Origin: Clostridiales bacterium | GTDB lineage: Bacteria; Bacillota; Peptococcia; DRI-13; UBA5745 | DNA: 5,094 nt | Reading direction: 5' to 3' | Assembly: GCA_009776595.1 (NCBI GenBank) | Contig: WRNN01000015.1 | Location: forward strand, 5,951 to 11,044 | Shown here: piece after piece, positions 1 to 5,094 of the stretch | Layout: every line of letters starts with the position of its first letter | Numbering within the stretch: the stretch's first letter is position 1 | The notes under the pieces: model-generated | The model's input: the letters and a program-made list of their open reading frames with translations, nothing else | What the model was told of the DNA's origin: nothing | The model's database searches: none | Position numbers and translations under genes: made by a program

Positions 1-142
1 CCTGCCGGTTATGTACCAACTGCCCGACCGTATAAATTTTCCTAGTCTTGTTTTTTTCTTCTTCTGCCGCTTTTCGCGCCAAATCCAAGGCGCGTTTCAC
101 GCCATAGCACATCCCTGCGTTCTCCGCCAGGAAAACCTGCAA
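1..142 (-). CDS. ispH: 4-hydroxy-3-methylbut-2-enyl diphosphate reductase (IspH/LytB), N-terminal part
   Basis: Last enzyme of the MEP pathway: an iron-sulfur reductase that turns HMBPP into IPP and DMAPP in the cytosol. Only the first 47 residues lie in the window; the gene runs off the left edge. The protein starts MQVFLAENAGMCYGVKRALD, and Cys12 matches the first [4Fe-4S] ligand of the family (Cys12 in E. coli). The motif VGQLVHN at residues 39-45 contains the conserved substrate-binding His (H44). The start is a TTG at 142-140. It places Cys12 at the family position and has an AAGGGGGG ribosome binding site nine bases upstream; no ATG or GTG fits. It follows plsC by 26 bases on the same strand, so it is probably co-transcribed. 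In several Firmicutes ispH is fused to or followed by ribosomal protein S1 sequence; that cannot be seen here. Identity is firm despite the short length. Confidence 0.93.
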   Translation of the reverse strand, partial: MQVFLAENAGMCYGVKRALDLARKAAEEEKNKTRKIYTVGQLVHNRQ

Positions 143-151
143 TGGATTTCG

Positions 152-159
152 CCCCCCTT
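152..159 (-). promoter_or_regulatory. Ribosome binding site deciding the TTG start of ispH
   Basis: Read on the minus strand the bases are AAGGGGGG, nine bases before the TTG at 142. A G replaces the central A of AGGAGG, which still pairs by G-U wobble with the 16S tail. A second purine run, AAAGGGGG, lies just upstream beside the plsC stop. This supports TTG as the ispH start. Confidence 0.6.
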
Positions 160-168
160 GTCCCCCTT

Positions 169-792
169 TCAGCGGAACTCTTTCTCTGCCTGTAAATTCT
201 CAAGGCTTTGCCTGAGTGTCTCCGACATCGTCGCAAATAACGCCGAATTTGCTTTTTGGTCTTGATACATGGAAAGGTCCACCGGCTTTCCGAATGTGAT
301 CCGGATCTTCTGCCAGATCGAATTGGGGAATGCATTCTGCGTATTCTCAAACAACACCGGGATCACCGTCGCCTTGGAATGGTGGGCAAAAAGGGAAGCG
401 CCCGCCTTAAAGGGCTGTAGTTCGCCGGTCTTGCTCCGGCTGCCTTCGGGAAATATCGCCAGGATATGCCCTTCCTCCAATACTTTCAAGGCTGTCCGTA
501 TGGCTTTGCGATCCACGGCATCGCGCGTAACAGGGAAAACGCATATATAGCGAAACAACAATCTGAGCGGCGGAATCTGAAACAATTCAGCCTTTGCCAT
601 AAAATACGCGCGCCTTCTGATCAGGCAATAGAGAAACACCGGATCCCAACTGCTGATATGATTGGCAATAATGACGACCGGTCCATCCGCGGGGATATGC
701 TCCCTTCCGTAAATTTTCACCCTGTTAAATAATCTGAGAAAGGGTAAAACGATATATGGCGCAAAGATACGGGAAAAAAACTGATAAAACAT
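169..792 (-). CDS. plsC: 1-acyl-sn-glycerol-3-phosphate acyltransferase (PlsC family)
   Basis: Transfers an acyl group to lysophosphatidic acid to make phosphatidic acid, the precursor of membrane phospholipids, at the cytoplasmic face of the membrane. The 207-residue protein has the acyltransferase motifs in order. NHISSWD at 44-50 is the catalytic NHx4D (H45, D50). Motif III is FPEGSRS at 114-120, followed by KAGASLFA at 129-136 and VIPV at 143-146. The N-terminal 25 residues are hydrophobic and basic (FAPYIVLPFLRLF), suiting membrane association; no clear full transmembrane helix follows. Length is normal for short bacterial PlsC proteins. The ATG start has GAGGT eight bases upstream. It lies 38 bases after cmk and 26 before ispH, a cmk-plsC-ispH order seen in Clostridia-type Firmicutes. 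Acyl-donor specificity (acyl-ACP or acyl-CoA) cannot be read from sequence. Confidence 0.93.
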   Translation of the reverse strand: MFYQFFSRIFAPYIVLPFLRLFNRVKIYGREHIPADGPVVIIANHISSWDPVFLYCLIRRRAYFMAKAELFQIPPLRLLFRYICVFPVTRDAVDRKAIRTALKVLEEGHILAIFPEGSRSKTGELQPFKAGASLFAHHSKATVIPVLFENTQNAFPNSIWQKIRITFGKPVDLSMYQDQKANSALFATMSETLRQSLENLQAEKEFR

Positions 793-800
793 GCTATATT

Positions 801-805
801 ACCTC
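801..805 (-). promoter_or_regulatory. Ribosome binding site of plsC
   Basis: GAGGT on the minus strand, eight bases before the ATG at 792 and inside the 38-base gap after the cmk stop. It supports independent initiation of plsC at this ATG. Confidence 0.6.
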
Positions 806-830
806 GGGTTTGTATTTTGTGTGTGAATCA

Positions 831-1508
831 CTAACGCGATACTCCCTTGGAGGCCAGAACAATCTCTGCGGCGGCTTCTACCGCTTCCTGAAAGCTGAGC
901 GCCGTCGTATCCAAAACGATGCTGTCTTCCGCCTTCCGTAATGGGCTGTGTGTCCGGCGCATATCTTCCTCGTCCCGCTTTCGGATTTCTATAGCAATTT
1001 CTTCCAGCGTTCGATCCTGATCCTTCCCTTCTCTTTCTTTTTTTCGCCTCCTGGCTCTCTCCTCTGCTGTGGCGGTCAAATAGATTTTGCATTCCGCATG
1101 GGGCAATACCACTGTACCGATATCCCTGCCGTCCATGATCACATTTTGATTTTCCGCCATCTTTCGCTGGATATCCACCAGGGCTTCTCTGACGCCGGCT
1201 ATGGCCGCTACCTGCGAAACCGCGGCATTCACTTGCCGGCTTCGAATTTCTTCCGTAAGATTTCTTCCTTGACCGTCAATCATCTGTATGGTCCCGGATT
1301 CGTCATGGACCATGCGGATATCCGCGTTTCTTGCTAAACGGATCAGCCCTTCTTCGTCTTCAAGGCTCATCTTTTCGCGCAGGGCAAGCCAGGTTACCGC
1401 CCTATACATCGCGCCGGTATCAATATGAATAAAGCCCAGCTTCTGTGCGAGGGCCTTTGCGATCGTGCTTTTGCCCGCGCCTGCCGGTCCGTCGATGCTT
1501 ACCTGGAT
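831..1508 (-). CDS. cmk: Cytidylate kinase, apparent ATC start
   Basis: Phosphorylates CMP and dCMP with ATP, feeding CTP/dCTP pools and so CDP-lipid synthesis. From the proposed start the protein has 225 residues, normal for the family. The P-loop GPAGAGKST is at 7-15, then DTGAMYRAVTW at 30-40. IRSRQVNAAVSQVAA lies at 88-102 in the CMP-binding region and DGRDIGTVV at 126-134. The arginine-rich lid RARRRKKERE is at about 151-160, and RDEEDMRRTHSPL with AEDSIVLDTT at 178-202. The start is odd. The frame is closed by TAA at 1523-1521, and no ATG, GTG or TTG occurs between that stop and an ATG at 1409, which would delete the P-loop. An ATC at 1508 lies seven bases after GGAGG and gives the usual N-terminus (MQVSIDGPAGAGKST). 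The start overlaps the hutP end by ten bases. A sequencing error (ATG read as ATC) or a frameshift from hutP are alternatives. Function is very sure; the exact start is not. Confidence 0.93.
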   Translation of the reverse strand: MQVSIDGPAGAGKSTIAKALAQKLGFIHIDTGAMYRAVTWLALREKMSLEDEEGLIRLARNADIRMVHDESGTIQMIDGQGRNLTEEIRSRQVNAAVSQVAAIAGVREALVDIQRKMAENQNVIMDGRDIGTVVLPHAECKIYLTATAEERARRRKKEREGKDQDRTLEEIAIEIRKRDEEDMRRTHSPLRKAEDSIVLDTTALSFQEAVEAAAEIVLASKGVSR

Positions 1509-1945
1509 ACGGATCCCTCCTTAACCAGGAAATCCGGCGCGACACGATGGCCCAGCCCGATGGCTACTTCATTCAGATGAAGAAGGCCGATGCCAAGAAA
1601 CAGGCAAACCACGATATGATCGCCGCCCCGGGCAATGGCGAGTTTGCCGCCGACATTCAAGCCAAAGGCTTTATTCAGAAGCTGCCCCAATGCTTCCTTG
1701 GTCGCCCCGGCAACGGCGCCTTCGTCGTAATGATTCTCTTTGATCACGCCTTCGCGCTTTGCGGCGACAATCGCGCGTTCTATAATTTTTTTCGCGGACA
1801 CGGCAAAATCGCCGCCGTAATCAACCGCGACTGCCCGGATACCCATAGACGCCAGTTCCTTCTTTTGGGCTTGCTCCTCTTCTCTTGTGTCTGTCAAGGC
1901 CAATTGGATTGCCGCCGATGCGATCTTCTTCGAACCATATTCCAT
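1499..1945 (-). CDS. HutP-family protein, role unknown
   Basis: HutP of Bacillus is a hexameric RNA-binding antiterminator that responds to L-histidine and Mg2+ and controls the hut operon. This 148-residue protein matches the family in length and layout. It has a basic N-terminus (EYGSKKIASAAIQLAL), an AAKREGVI segment at 61-68, a GAVAGATKEAL helix at 76-86, then IARGGDH and GIGLLHLNEVAIGLGHR at 118-134. Against Bacillus HutP as I recall it, the metal ligands His73 and His77 align with Gly76 and Gly80, while H123 and H133 near the C-terminus are kept or close. Metal or histidine sensing may therefore differ. Residues 136-148 form a tail whose codons carry the cmk ribosome binding site. The ATG start is the first possible one after an in-frame TAA about 40 bases upstream; its ribosome binding site is weak (AAGG eleven bases away). 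No histidine catabolism genes are nearby. The family call is fairly sure; target and ligand are unknown. Confidence 0.82.
   Translation of the reverse strand: MEYGSKKIASAAIQLALTDTREEEQAQKKELASMGIRAVAVDYGGDFAVSAKKIIERAIVAAKREGVIKENHYDEGAVAGATKEALGQLLNKAFGLNVGGKLAIARGGDHIVVCLFLGIGLLHLNEVAIGLGHRVAPDFLVKEGSVSR
1515..1522 (-). promoter_or_regulatory. Strong ribosome binding site of cmk inside the hutP 3' end
   Basis: AAGGAGGG on the minus strand lies within the last codons of hutP. From its GGAGG core there are seven bases to the ATC at 1508, an ideal spacing, and only one base to the other in-frame ATC at 1514. This favours 1508 as the initiation site and suggests that cmk translation is coupled to hutP translation. 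Confidence 0.7.
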
Positions 1946-1994
1946 GCGCGCGCCTGCCTTAGTGCCTTTTGTTTGCTCATATTACCATTTTTGA

Positions 1995-2720
1995 TCAGAA
2001 ATTGCAAGGATTATACAGGCGCTTTAGCCGCGCTGTTTCCGCGGGATCCAGACGCCTGTATGCACCGGGCGATAAGCCTTCCAAGGTGAGAAAACCCATC
2101 TTGGTCCGGCACAGATAGGTTACAGATAAACCAAGCGCTTCACACATCCGCCGCACCTGGCGGTTCCTGCCTTCTGTCAGCGTAAGAAAAAACCGACTGG
2201 CTTTCGCGCCGGCATATACCGTCTTCACTTTTGCCGGCTTGGTTATACCATCTTCCAGCCGGACGCCTTTCCTCAAAGACTCGATTTTTTCCCCGCTGAG
2301 ATAACCGCCGGTTTCCACCAGGTAGGTCTTGGGAACGGCGTAGCCCGGATGGGTCAGCCTGTTTGCCAGCTCTCCGTCGTCGGTAAGCAGCAACAAGCCT
2401 TCTGTTAAGTAGTCCAGACGCCCGACAGGAAAGAGCCTGTCTTTGTCCGGCAGAAAATCCAGTACGGTCTTTCTGCCTTGAGGGTCGTCGCAGGTAGACA
2501 CAACGCCGGCAGGTTTATAGAGCAGGATATAGCTCAGATTACGCTTTACCGTAACACGCCTGCCGTCCACATGCACCAGATCCTTATCCGGATCAAGTAA
2601 AACGCCCATACCGGTAACCGTCTTGTGATTGACCGTCACTTTGCCCTCCCGGATCAGCTCCTCCGCCCGCCGCCGGGAAGCGATACCGCAGCGGGCAATA
2701 TATTTATGCAATCGTTCCAA
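1995..2720 (-). CDS. rluB: 23S rRNA pseudouridine synthase, RluB/RsuA family
   Basis: Converts a uridine in rRNA to pseudouridine. RluB acts on 23S rRNA at U2605 in E. coli numbering; RsuA, the close relative, acts on 16S U516. The 241-residue protein starts with an S4 RNA-binding domain (about 1-60; HKYIARCGIASRRRAEELI at 5-23, then VTVNHKTV). The catalytic domain has LYKPAGVVST at 67-76 and GRLDYLTEGLLLLTDDG at 100-116, whose Asp103 is the expected nucleophile. EGRNRQVRRMCEALG at 183-197 is the conserved C-terminal motif. The start is TTG at 2720-2718, with AAAAGAGG nine bases upstream; the S4 domain would be cut by any later start. It follows scpB by 19 bases, the usual scpAB-rluB grouping in Firmicutes, which favours RluB over RsuA. 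It precedes the HutP-family gene by 49 bases. Family membership is firm; the exact target base is inferred. Confidence 0.93.
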   Translation of the reverse strand: MERLHKYIARCGIASRRRAEELIREGKVTVNHKTVTGMGVLLDPDKDLVHVDGRRVTVKRNLSYILLYKPAGVVSTCDDPQGRKTVLDFLPDKDRLFPVGRLDYLTEGLLLLTDDGELANRLTHPGYAVPKTYLVETGGYLSGEKIESLRKGVRLEDGITKPAKVKTVYAGAKASRFFLTLTEGRNRQVRRMCEALGLSVTYLCRTKMGFLTLEGLSPGAYRRLDPAETARLKRLYNPCNF

Positions 2721-2729
2721 AGCGCCAAG

Positions 2730-2737
2730 CCTCTTTT
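2730..2737 (-). promoter_or_regulatory. Ribosome binding site deciding the TTG start of rluB
   Basis: AAAAGAGG on the minus strand fills most of the 19-base gap between the scpB stop and rluB. It stands nine bases before the TTG at 2720 and supports that start, which also keeps the whole S4 domain. Confidence 0.6.
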
Positions 2738-2739
2738 CG

Positions 2740-3297
2740 CTACAGTTCTGTGCCGGCTATGGCGGCGCCGGCGTCCCCTTCATTTTTATCCGGAAGCTGT
2801 GGCAAATCCTTCAAAGACGTCAGACCAAAATACTTCAGAAAGTCGGTCGTCGTTTCAAACAGAATCGGCTTTCCCGGTACGTTCTTGCGCCCCGCTTCCC
2901 GGATAAGCCCTCTATCCAATAGCGTATTGACGGAGGAATCACAATTTACGCCACGGATTTCCTCCATCTCCCCTCTGGTTATCGGCTGCCTGTAGGCGAT
3001 GATGGATAATACTTCCAAAGAAGCCTGCGAAAGGCTGGATAGTTTCGGTTTCACCAGTTTTTCGATATAGGGCGCGTGCTTGGGAAAGGTCGAAAACATC
3101 CATCCGCCGGCGATTTCGCAGATTTCGAAACCCCGGCCTTGCTGAAGATAGTCTTGCTGCAGTTGATCCAGCGTTTCCAGGATATCTTCCGTCTCATATC
3201 CGGTGATGTCGACCAGTGCCGCCAAAGTAAGGGGTTCGTTGGAACAAAGAAATAAAGCTTCCAGCAGTTCCTTTATTTCCTGTTGGTACAAAATCAA
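2740..3297 (-). CDS. scpB: Segregation and condensation protein B
   Basis: ScpB binds ScpA and, with SMC, forms the bacterial condensin complex that loads on the chromosome near the origin and helps separate sister chromosomes. From the chosen start the protein has 185 residues, typical for the family. It has two winged-helix domains. The first spans about 5-80 (EIKELLEALFLCSNEPL at 7-23). The second has the hallmark LSQASLEVLSIIAYRQPITR at 89-108, EEIRGVNCDSSVNTLLDRGLI at 112-132 and GKPILFETTTDFLKYFGL at 142-159. An acidic, alanine-rich tail follows. The start is TTG at 3297-3295, which overlaps the scpA TGA in the four bases TTGA and has GGAGG ten bases upstream. A longer reading from TTG at 3375 would add 26 residues lying within scpA and unlike the family. 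Another TTG at 3291 is possible but worse spaced. Identity is firm; the start is likely. Confidence 0.94.
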   Translation of the reverse strand: MILYQQEIKELLEALFLCSNEPLTLAALVDITGYETEDILETLDQLQQDYLQQGRGFEICEIAGGWMFSTFPKHAPYIEKLVKPKLSSLSQASLEVLSIIAYRQPITRGEMEEIRGVNCDSSVNTLLDRGLIREAGRKNVPGKPILFETTTDFLKYFGLTSLKDLPQLPDKNEGDAGAAIAGTEL

Positions 3298-4049
3298 ATC
3301 CCGGCCCCCTCCTTTTCCGGCGCTTGGATCGCACTGACAAAAATATCGCCGAATAATTTCTTCTGGCGAACCCAAACCAGCCCTTTCGAGAGCAGCTCGA
3401 GAAGCGCGAGAAATGTCGTGACGGCTTCCATCGCATCCTCACACGCGGCGAATAATTGCTTAAAGCGAATCCCGCCCGGCTGCCGGGAAAGGATTTGCAT
3501 CAGATAAGCCATTTTACTGTTGACGCTCATGTCGTCTCTCCGAACGGTGATCACCTGTCCCCGCGCGGACATCAGACGCATGACTTCCCGGAAAGAATGG
3601 TATAAATCCTCCGCTTTCAAATTGCCCACCGGATTGGGCTGGGGGAATAAAGAAAACAAATGGCTCTCGTTTACTTCCCGAAAGTAGATTTTCGTTCTGC
3701 TGCTTTCCATTTTTTGCAGCTCCTGCGCATTTTCTTTGTATAGCCGATACGCCAGGAGTTTCTCCACCAGCTCATCTCTCGGATCCTCCGCGCCGTCGTC
3801 AGATTCCTCCTCCGACGCTCGCGGAGGCAGGAGCATTTTCGCTTTGATGACCAACAAAGTACCGGCCATTACCAGGAATTCCCCGGAAAGGTTCAGATCG
3901 ATTTCCTCCGCCCTCCTCAGGTAATCCATATATTGGCCGGTTATAAAGGCTATGGGAATATCATAGATATCCAGCTCATGAACATCAATCAGGTTCAGAA
4001 GAAGATCCAGGGGCCCTTCAAATATCGGCAAAACAACTTGATAGCTCAT
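3294..4049 (-). CDS. scpA: Segregation and condensation protein A (kleisin)
   Basis: The kleisin subunit of the SMC-ScpAB condensin: its N-terminus binds the SMC neck, its C-terminus the SMC head, and its middle a ScpB dimer. The 251-residue protein has the family opening FEGPLDLLLNLID at 10-22 and GEFLVMAGTLLVIKAKMLLP at 56-75. An acidic linker follows (SEEESDDGAEDPRDE, 79-93), then a variable ScpB-binding middle. The C-terminal winged helix ends VTTFLALLELLSKGLVWVRQ at 210-229. Length is normal. The ATG at 4049 has only a weak ribosome binding site (GTGGTG six bases upstream) but sits exactly at the family N-terminus. It follows trpS by 34 bases and overlaps scpB. The trpS-scpA-scpB order occurs in Clostridia-type genomes, often with further genes between that are missing here. 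Confidence 0.95.
   Translation of the reverse strand: MSYQVVLPIFEGPLDLLLNLIDVHELDIYDIPIAFITGQYMDYLRRAEEIDLNLSGEFLVMAGTLLVIKAKMLLPPRASEEESDDGAEDPRDELVEKLLAYRLYKENAQELQKMESSRTKIYFREVNESHLFSLFPQPNPVGNLKAEDLYHSFREVMRLMSARGQVITVRRDDMSVNSKMAYLMQILSRQPGGIRFKQLFAACEDAMEAVTTFLALLELLSKGLVWVRQKKLFGDIFVSAIQAPEKEGAGI
3308..3314 (-). promoter_or_regulatory. Ribosome binding site of scpB inside scpA
   Basis: AAGGAGG on the minus strand, within the last codons of scpA. It lies ten bases before the TTG at 3297, or less if the following G run pairs instead. Together with the TTGA overlap it points to translational coupling that would keep ScpA and ScpB in proportion. Confidence 0.6.
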
Positions 4050-4083
4050 GTATTCACCACTAACTTTTGGATGTTACGGAGCA

Positions 4084-5076
4084 TTATATCTGCATTGCCT
4101 GCCTGACCAGGACCATCGTTTCCTCCGCCGCGCGCTTCGCGTTCTCGTCGCCTTCGCGCAGAATCTCTTCCAGGCGTTCCGGTTCCTGCGCATAGCTCTC
4201 CCGCCGCTCCCGTATGGGGGCCAGCTTGGCGTCCAAAATGGCGCTCAACTTTTTCTTACACTCCACGCAGCCGATTTGCCCCGCACAGCAGGCTTCCCTT
4301 ATCTCCGCCTCTTCTGCTTCATTATATATGGATTGATATTGATAAACAATACATATGTCGGGATGACCGGGATCCGCTTTTCTGATTCTGGCCGGATCCG
4401 TGATCATGCTGGTTACCTTTTCGGCGATTTCTTTTGTACTTGCGCAGAGGGAAATATCATTGTGGTAGCTCTTGCTCATTTTTCTGCCGTCCGTGCCGGG
4501 CAGCGACGCCACTTTCGCGTATTTTGGCATGGGCTCCGGGAAGACGTCCGTGTTATACAAATGGCGAAAGCGGCGAACCAGCTCCCGGGAGAACTCCAGA
4601 TGCGCCCCCTGGTCCTCTCCGACAGGCACCAGATTGGCCCGGTATAGCAGGATATCCGCCGCCATTAAGAGAGGATATCCAAGAAAGCCATAGGTACTCA
4701 GGTCTTTCCCCTGTTTGGCAAACTGTTGAATTTGATCTTTATAAGTGGGCACGCGCTCCAGCCAGGACAGAGGGACATTCATACCCAAAAGCAGGGTTAA
4801 CTCCGCATGGGCTTTGATGTGAGACTGGACAAACAGAGACGCCTTTGCCGGATCCAGCCCCGCTGCCAGCCAATCCAGCAGCATGGTTTGGCGATAGCCG
4901 GCCAGACGCCGCGTATCGTCATAGTCGCTGGTTAAGGCATGCCAGTCGGCGACCATATAGAAGCACTCGTAATCGCTTTGCAGCGCGGCCCAGTTCTCCA
5001 GGACGCTCAGATGCCCGATATGCAATTGGCCGGTGGGCCGCATACCGCTCAGGATAATGCTCTTTTTTTCTGCCAT
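4084..5076 (-). CDS. trpS: Tryptophanyl-tRNA synthetase, probable [4Fe-4S] type
   Basis: Class I aminoacyl-tRNA synthetase that activates tryptophan with ATP and charges tRNA-Trp. The 330 residues are typical for bacterial TrpRS. The ATP-binding signature is PTGQLHIGHL at 14-23 (HIGH at 19-22) and the second signature is KMSKS at 199-203. MAADILLYRANLVPVGEDQGAHLEFSRE lies at 138-165 in the tryptophan/dimer region, and ITDPARIRK at 225-233. Near the anticodon-binding part four cysteines, C242, C263, C270 and C273, are spaced C-x20-C-x6-C-x2-C. I recall C-x22-C-x6-C-x2-C for the iron-sulfur TrpRS of Thermotoga maritima, so a cluster is likely here. The ATG start has GGAGG eight bases upstream. 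Only 18 bases of leader are in the window, so whether a T-box or tryptophan-responsive leader precedes it cannot be seen. It is the first gene of the run visible here. Confidence 0.96.
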   Translation of the reverse strand: MAEKKSIILSGMRPTGQLHIGHLSVLENWAALQSDYECFYMVADWHALTSDYDDTRRLAGYRQTMLLDWLAAGLDPAKASLFVQSHIKAHAELTLLLGMNVPLSWLERVPTYKDQIQQFAKQGKDLSTYGFLGYPLLMAADILLYRANLVPVGEDQGAHLEFSRELVRRFRHLYNTDVFPEPMPKYAKVASLPGTDGRKMSKSYHNDISLCASTKEIAEKVTSMITDPARIRKADPGHPDICIVYQYQSIYNEAEEAEIREACCAGQIGCVECKKKLSAILDAKLAPIRERRESYAQEPERLEEILREGDENAKRAAEETMVLVRQAMQI

Positions 5077-5084
5077 AAGCCTTT

Positions 5085-5089
5085 CCTCC
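5085..5089 (-). promoter_or_regulatory. Ribosome binding site of trpS
   Basis: GGAGG on the minus strand, eight bases before the ATG at 5076, within the last bases of the window. It confirms the trpS start. Confidence 0.65.
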
Positions 5090-5094
5090 GAATC

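Noticed and set aside
51..57. Run of seven A's (minus strand) within ispH, considered as a phase-variable tract.
   Set aside because: It encodes the ordinary lysine-rich loop before KIYTVGQLVHN, is short, and the frame is intact on both sides.
42..350. Open frame of 102 codons on the minus strand across the plsC/ispH junction.
   Set aside because: It is a different frame over both the plsC C-terminus and the ispH N-terminus, is arginine-rich as shadow frames often are, and conflicts with two clear genes.
831..1409. cmk starting at the ATG at 1409 (192 residues).
   Set aside because: It would delete the P-loop GPAGAGKST and the first 33 residues, which are clearly encoded upstream in the same frame.
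1897..1980. Short basic reading frame of 27 codons (starting MSKQKALRQAR) beginning in the rluB-hutP gap and overlapping the hutP start, considered as a leader peptide.
   Set aside because: It has no clear ribosome binding site, is out of frame with hutP, and its arginine-rich end is what the hutP codons give in a shifted frame. Conservation in relatives would be needed to revive it.
1946..1994. The rluB-hutP gap, the longest in the window, examined for a terminator, promoter or HutP-binding repeats.
   Set aside because: There is no GC-rich hairpin followed by T's, no convincing -35/-10 pair, and no spaced NAG-triplet array of the kind bound by Bacillus HutP.
1445..2089. Long open frame of 214 codons on the plus strand, opposite cmk, hutP and the end of rluB.
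   Set aside because: It lies antisense to three recognisable genes, its translation shows no family motif, and I see no ribosome binding site or promoter. It is a mirror of minus-strand codon use.
2740..3375. scpB starting at TTG 3375 (211 residues).
   Set aside because: The extra 26 residues lie within scpA and resemble no ScpB N-terminus, and a well placed ribosome binding site serves TTG 3297.

Overview
The window is one tightly packed run of eight protein genes, all on the minus strand. Read in the direction of transcription (right to left) they are trpS, scpA, scpB, rluB, a HutP-family gene, cmk, plsC and the start of ispH. Gaps between genes are 19 to 49 bases. Two junctions (scpA/scpB and hutP/cmk) overlap. 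I see no stem-loop terminator and no convincing internal promoter, so the run looks like one transcription unit or a few read-through units. Its promoter would lie beyond the right edge and its end beyond the left edge. No gap without a gene exceeds 50 bases. There are no RNA genes, mobile elements, CRISPR arrays or notable repeats.

The content points to a low-to-mid GC Gram-positive lineage of the Clostridia or Negativicutes type. Reasons are the scpA-scpB-rluB and cmk-plsC-ispH orders, the strong GGAGG ribosome binding sites, frequent TTG starts, and a HutP-like gene next to cmk, an arrangement I recall from Peptococcaceae-like genomes. This placement is inference. In many sporulating relatives spmA, spmB and dacB lie between scpB and rluB. 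Here scpB and rluB are 19 bases apart, which may mean a lineage that does not sporulate or has rearranged the locus.

Right part (about 2740-5076): tryptophanyl-tRNA synthetase, then the condensin partners ScpA and ScpB, whose genes overlap by four bases. Middle (1499-2720): an RluB-type 23S rRNA pseudouridine synthase and a HutP-family protein of unknown role. Left (1-1508): cytidylate kinase, a PlsC-type acyltransferase and the IspH N-terminus, which tie CMP/dCMP phosphorylation (and so CTP for CDP-lipids), phosphatidic acid synthesis and isoprenoid synthesis together.

The genes are mostly ordinary housekeeping genes. Three details deserve attention. cmk has no ATG, GTG or TTG start available and appears to begin at ATC behind a perfect ribosome binding site. 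TrpS carries a C-x20-C-x6-C-x2-C motif resembling the [4Fe-4S] site of Thermotoga TrpRS. The HutP-like protein seems to lack two of the metal-binding histidines of Bacillus HutP and sits far from any histidine utilisation gene. I did not find a clearly novel multi-gene system.
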